DNA from: Burkholderia pyrrocinia
Lineage (GTDB): Bacteria; Pseudomonadota; Gammaproteobacteria; Burkholderiales; Burkholderiaceae
Assembly: GCF_003330765.1 (NCBI RefSeq)
Contig: NZ_CP024902.1
Location: forward strand, 2,542,001 to 2,606,000
DNA length: 64,000 nt
Reading direction: 5' to 3'
The notes under the pieces were generated by a model. That model worked only from the letters and a program-made list of their open reading frames with translations, ran no database searches and was not told the origin of the DNA. The position numbers were made by a program, and so were the translations under genes. Shown here piece after piece: positions 62,374 to 64,000 of the stretch. The number at the start of each line of letters is the position of its first letter. The first letter of the stretch is position 1.

Positions 62374-63129
62374 GTGAGTCAGAAGCGCGGCCTGGCCGTA
62401 TTTTTCGGATGCGTGATCGCGATCGCCGTTTCCTACGTCGCCACGTATTCTCGATTCCACCCGGCCCCTGCGACGACCGCCGCCGCGGCCAGCAGCCCGG
62501 CCGCACCCGCGTCGGCCGCGACCGGGCCGACCACCGAACTTCCCCCGCTGCCGCTGCCCGCCGCCACCGGCCCGCTGTCGTGGGCGCGCCTCACGCCGGC
62601 GCAGCACGCGGCACTTGCGCCGTTCGCCGACCAGTGGGACGGCTTCAGTGATGCCCGCAAGCGAAAATGGCTGAAAATCGCGTCGCGTTTCGCGAAGTTG
62701 ACGCCCGATGATCAAAAGCGCCTGCAGGAACGGATGACCGAATGGGCGCGGATGACGCCCGAGCAGCGCCGCGTCGCGCGCGAGAACTACCAGAGCGCGA
62801 AGGAGCTTTCCGCACAGGCGCGCGAGCGCGCGTGGAAGGCCTACCAGCAACTCCCCGAGGAGCAGAAGGAACGTCTCGCGGCCGCCGAGCGCCGCCGCCG
62901 GCCAAGCGTCGTCAGCGCACCGCCGACCGTCGCCGACCGTGACGTCCGCCGCCTCGTCAATTCGCACGAACACCCGGCAAGCGGCGCTGCCACCGCACCG
63001 GCACCCGTATCGGCCGGCGCCGCCGCGACGCCGGTGCCCGCGTCGTCGACAGCCGGCACCGCATCCGCACCAGCCGCCGTGGCGCCGGTGTCGCCCGCCG
63101 ACGCGCCTTCGCTGTTCAAGGGCTCCTGA
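62374..63129 (+). CDS. DUF3106 family periplasmic protein with TP-x-x-Q repeats
   Basis: 251 residues starting at a GTG (62374) with GAGGGG upstream. An N-terminal signal anchor (LAVFFGCVIAIAVSYVATYS), then a Pro/Ala linker, a helical domain with repeated LTPxxx and MTPEQRRVARENYQ motifs that recall LTXXQ proteins such as CpxP/ZraP/CnrX, and an Ala/Pro/Thr-rich C-terminus. Function is unknown. It is 26 bp after the anti-sigma-like gene and 6 bp before an RDD gene. Confidence 0.78.
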   Translation: MSQKRGLAVFFGCVIAIAVSYVATYSRFHPAPATTAAAASSPAAPASAATGPTTELPPLPLPAATGPLSWARLTPAQHAALAPFADQWDGFSDARKRKWLKIASRFAKLTPDDQKRLQERMTEWARMTPEQRRVARENYQSAKELSAQARERAWKAYQQLPEEQKERLAAAERRRRPSVVSAPPTVADRDVRRLVNSHEHPASGAATAPAPVSAGAAATPVPASSTAGTASAPAAVAPVSPADAPSLFKGS

Positions 63130-63135
63130 GCGGCC

Positions 63136-63642
63136 GTGGCGAACGCCCGCGCACCCGAGACCCCGGCCGCCGCGCCGTCCGTGCGGCGGCGCCTCGCCGC
63201 GCTGCTCTACGAAAGCGTGCTGCTGTTCGGCGTCGTGTTCTTCGCCGGGCTCGCGTTCAGCCTCGCGACGCAGCAGCGCAACGGCCTCGTCCATCACAAC
63301 CTGCTCTCCGCATGGGTCGCGCTCGTGGTCGGCGCGTACTTCGTCTGGTTCTGGACGCACGGCGGCCAGACGCTGCCGATGAAGACCTGGCGGCTGCGGC
63401 TCGAATCGTCGAGCGGCAGGCCGCTGAGCGCCGGCCACGCGCTCGTCCGCTATGCGCTCGGCTGGCTGTGGTTCCTGCCGCCGCTCGCGCTGCATCCGCT
63501 CCTCGGCCTGTCGGTGCCCGTCACGCTCGCGCTCGCCGCCGCGTGGATCGTCGCGTGGGCCGGCGCCGCCCGGCTGCATGCCGGCCGCCAGTTCCCGCAC
63601 GACCGGATCGCACGCACGCGCGTCGTCGCCATGCCGCGCTGA
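63136..63642 (+). CDS. RDD family membrane protein
   Basis: 168 residues from a GTG start. The RDD domain begins RRRLAALLYESVLLFGVVFFAG (with Arg and acidic residues) and includes WRLRLESSSGRPLSAGHALVRYALG. Three to four TM helices. RDD proteins are often linked to transport or channel functions, but this one is uncharacterised. It is the last gene of the sigma-factor cluster. Confidence 0.8.
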   Translation: MANARAPETPAAAPSVRRRLAALLYESVLLFGVVFFAGLAFSLATQQRNGLVHHNLLSAWVALVVGAYFVWFWTHGGQTLPMKTWRLRLESSSGRPLSAGHALVRYALGWLWFLPPLALHPLLGLSVPVTLALAAAWIVAWAGAARLHAGRQFPHDRIARTRVVAMPR

Positions 63643-63798
63643 CGCGCCGCATTCGCCATACGAAAACGGCTCGCCCAGGCTTCCCCCGTCCGGCCTGACG
63701 CCTTGCCGGACAATCGCCGACCGTTTGGTGCGACAGATTACACAACCCCCTTTCATTCACTGCTAAACACCCTGCGGCGGTCGTAATAAGAACGTCTC

Positions 63799-63820
63799 GT
63801 GACTGTCACGGCACAGTCAC
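63799..63820. promoter_or_regulatory. Inverted repeat upstream of a truncated ORF
   Basis: GTGACTGT / ACAGTCAC with a 6-nt centre, about 45 bp before the next possible ATG. It could be an operator or a structured 5' UTR. Confidence 0.4.
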
Positions 63821-63866
63821 GCCCGCATGGCGGAATGCCGGTAATGTCAACCGGCGCGAGTCATGC

Positions 63867-64000
63867 ATGGGCCAGAAAACGTCTGCGACCTCCCTGTTCC
63901 GTCACCCGCTCGGCGCCCGCGCCGCCACCGCCTTCCTGTCCGGCTCGGCCGCAATCGATGGCGTGGTGTCGCAAGAACCGCCAGCCGCGCACGCCACGCA
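63867..64000 (+). CDS. Possible start of a gene, cut by the window edge
   Basis: An open frame from the ATG at 63867 begins MGQKTSATSLFRHPLGARAA and runs to the end. It is too short to identify, has no good SD, and another frame (ATG 63863) is also open. Low confidence. Confidence 0.3.
   Translation, partial: MGQKTSATSLFRHPLGARAATAFLSGSAAIDGVVSQEPPAAHAT

Overview
The window is chromosomal DNA of a GC-rich beta-proteobacterium. Protein sequences, the rRNA operon and the gene order (tpiA-secG-tRNA-Leu-nuoABCDEFGHIJKLMN, ilvBHC-psd-pssA-leuA) point to Burkholderia, most likely the B. cepacia complex. Nearly all of it is core housekeeping sequence. I see no prophage, insertion sequence or CRISPR array.

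Layout. Positions 1-6.8 kb: the 5' part of uvrB (reverse), tyrB, 3-hydroxybutyrate dehydrogenase, an aldo/keto reductase, rlmJ, a small exported protein, a DUF3563 microprotein and a CueR-type copper regulator. Positions 7.0-12.8 kb: a complete rRNA operon on the minus strand (16S, tRNA-Ile, tRNA-Ala, 23S, 5S) with terminator, boxA sites and a P1-like promoter. Positions 12.9-28.8 kb: mixed accessory metabolism, including a DUF2863 protein, an orphan LuxR-type regulator, a CbiM-like membrane protein, an exported protein with a lysine-rich tail, an M14 carboxypeptidase, yaaA, a PIN protein, methionine aminotransferase, two GSTs, an enoyl-CoA hydratase, a decayed histidine phosphatase, a MaoC/MaoC/ACAD/ACAD acyl-CoA block, DUF1178, a NUDIX hydrolase and DUF2818. 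Positions 28.8-43.7 kb: the complete 14-gene respiratory complex I operon (minus strand). Positions 43.8-50.6 kb: tRNA-Leu(GAG), secG, tpiA, a quinone oxidoreductase, pnp, rpsO and a branched-chain amino-acid type binding protein. Positions 50.8-53.9 kb: a lipoprotein and a carbonic anhydrase/SulP transporter pair. Positions 54.0-61.2 kb: branched-chain amino-acid and phospholipid synthesis (leuA, pssA, psd, ilvC, ilvH, ilvB; minus strand). Positions 61.4-63.6 kb: an ECF sigma factor with a probable single-TM anti-sigma partner, a periplasmic DUF3106 protein and an RDD membrane protein.

The most interesting signals are: (1) a probable leucine attenuation leader peptide upstream of leuA, 26 residues with 8 leucines, many in rare codons, on a probably leaderless transcript; (2) two tandem arrays of a 49-bp hairpin unit, each ending at the ribosome binding site of a different gene (M14 carboxypeptidase and acyl-CoA dehydrogenase), with relatives in the rRNA spacers; (3) the ECF sigma/DUF3619/DUF3106/RDD cluster, which has the architecture of a membrane-signalling sigma/anti-sigma system; (4) a histidine phosphatase gene broken by an internal deletion; (5) a perfect palindrome upstream of the carbonic anhydrase gene.
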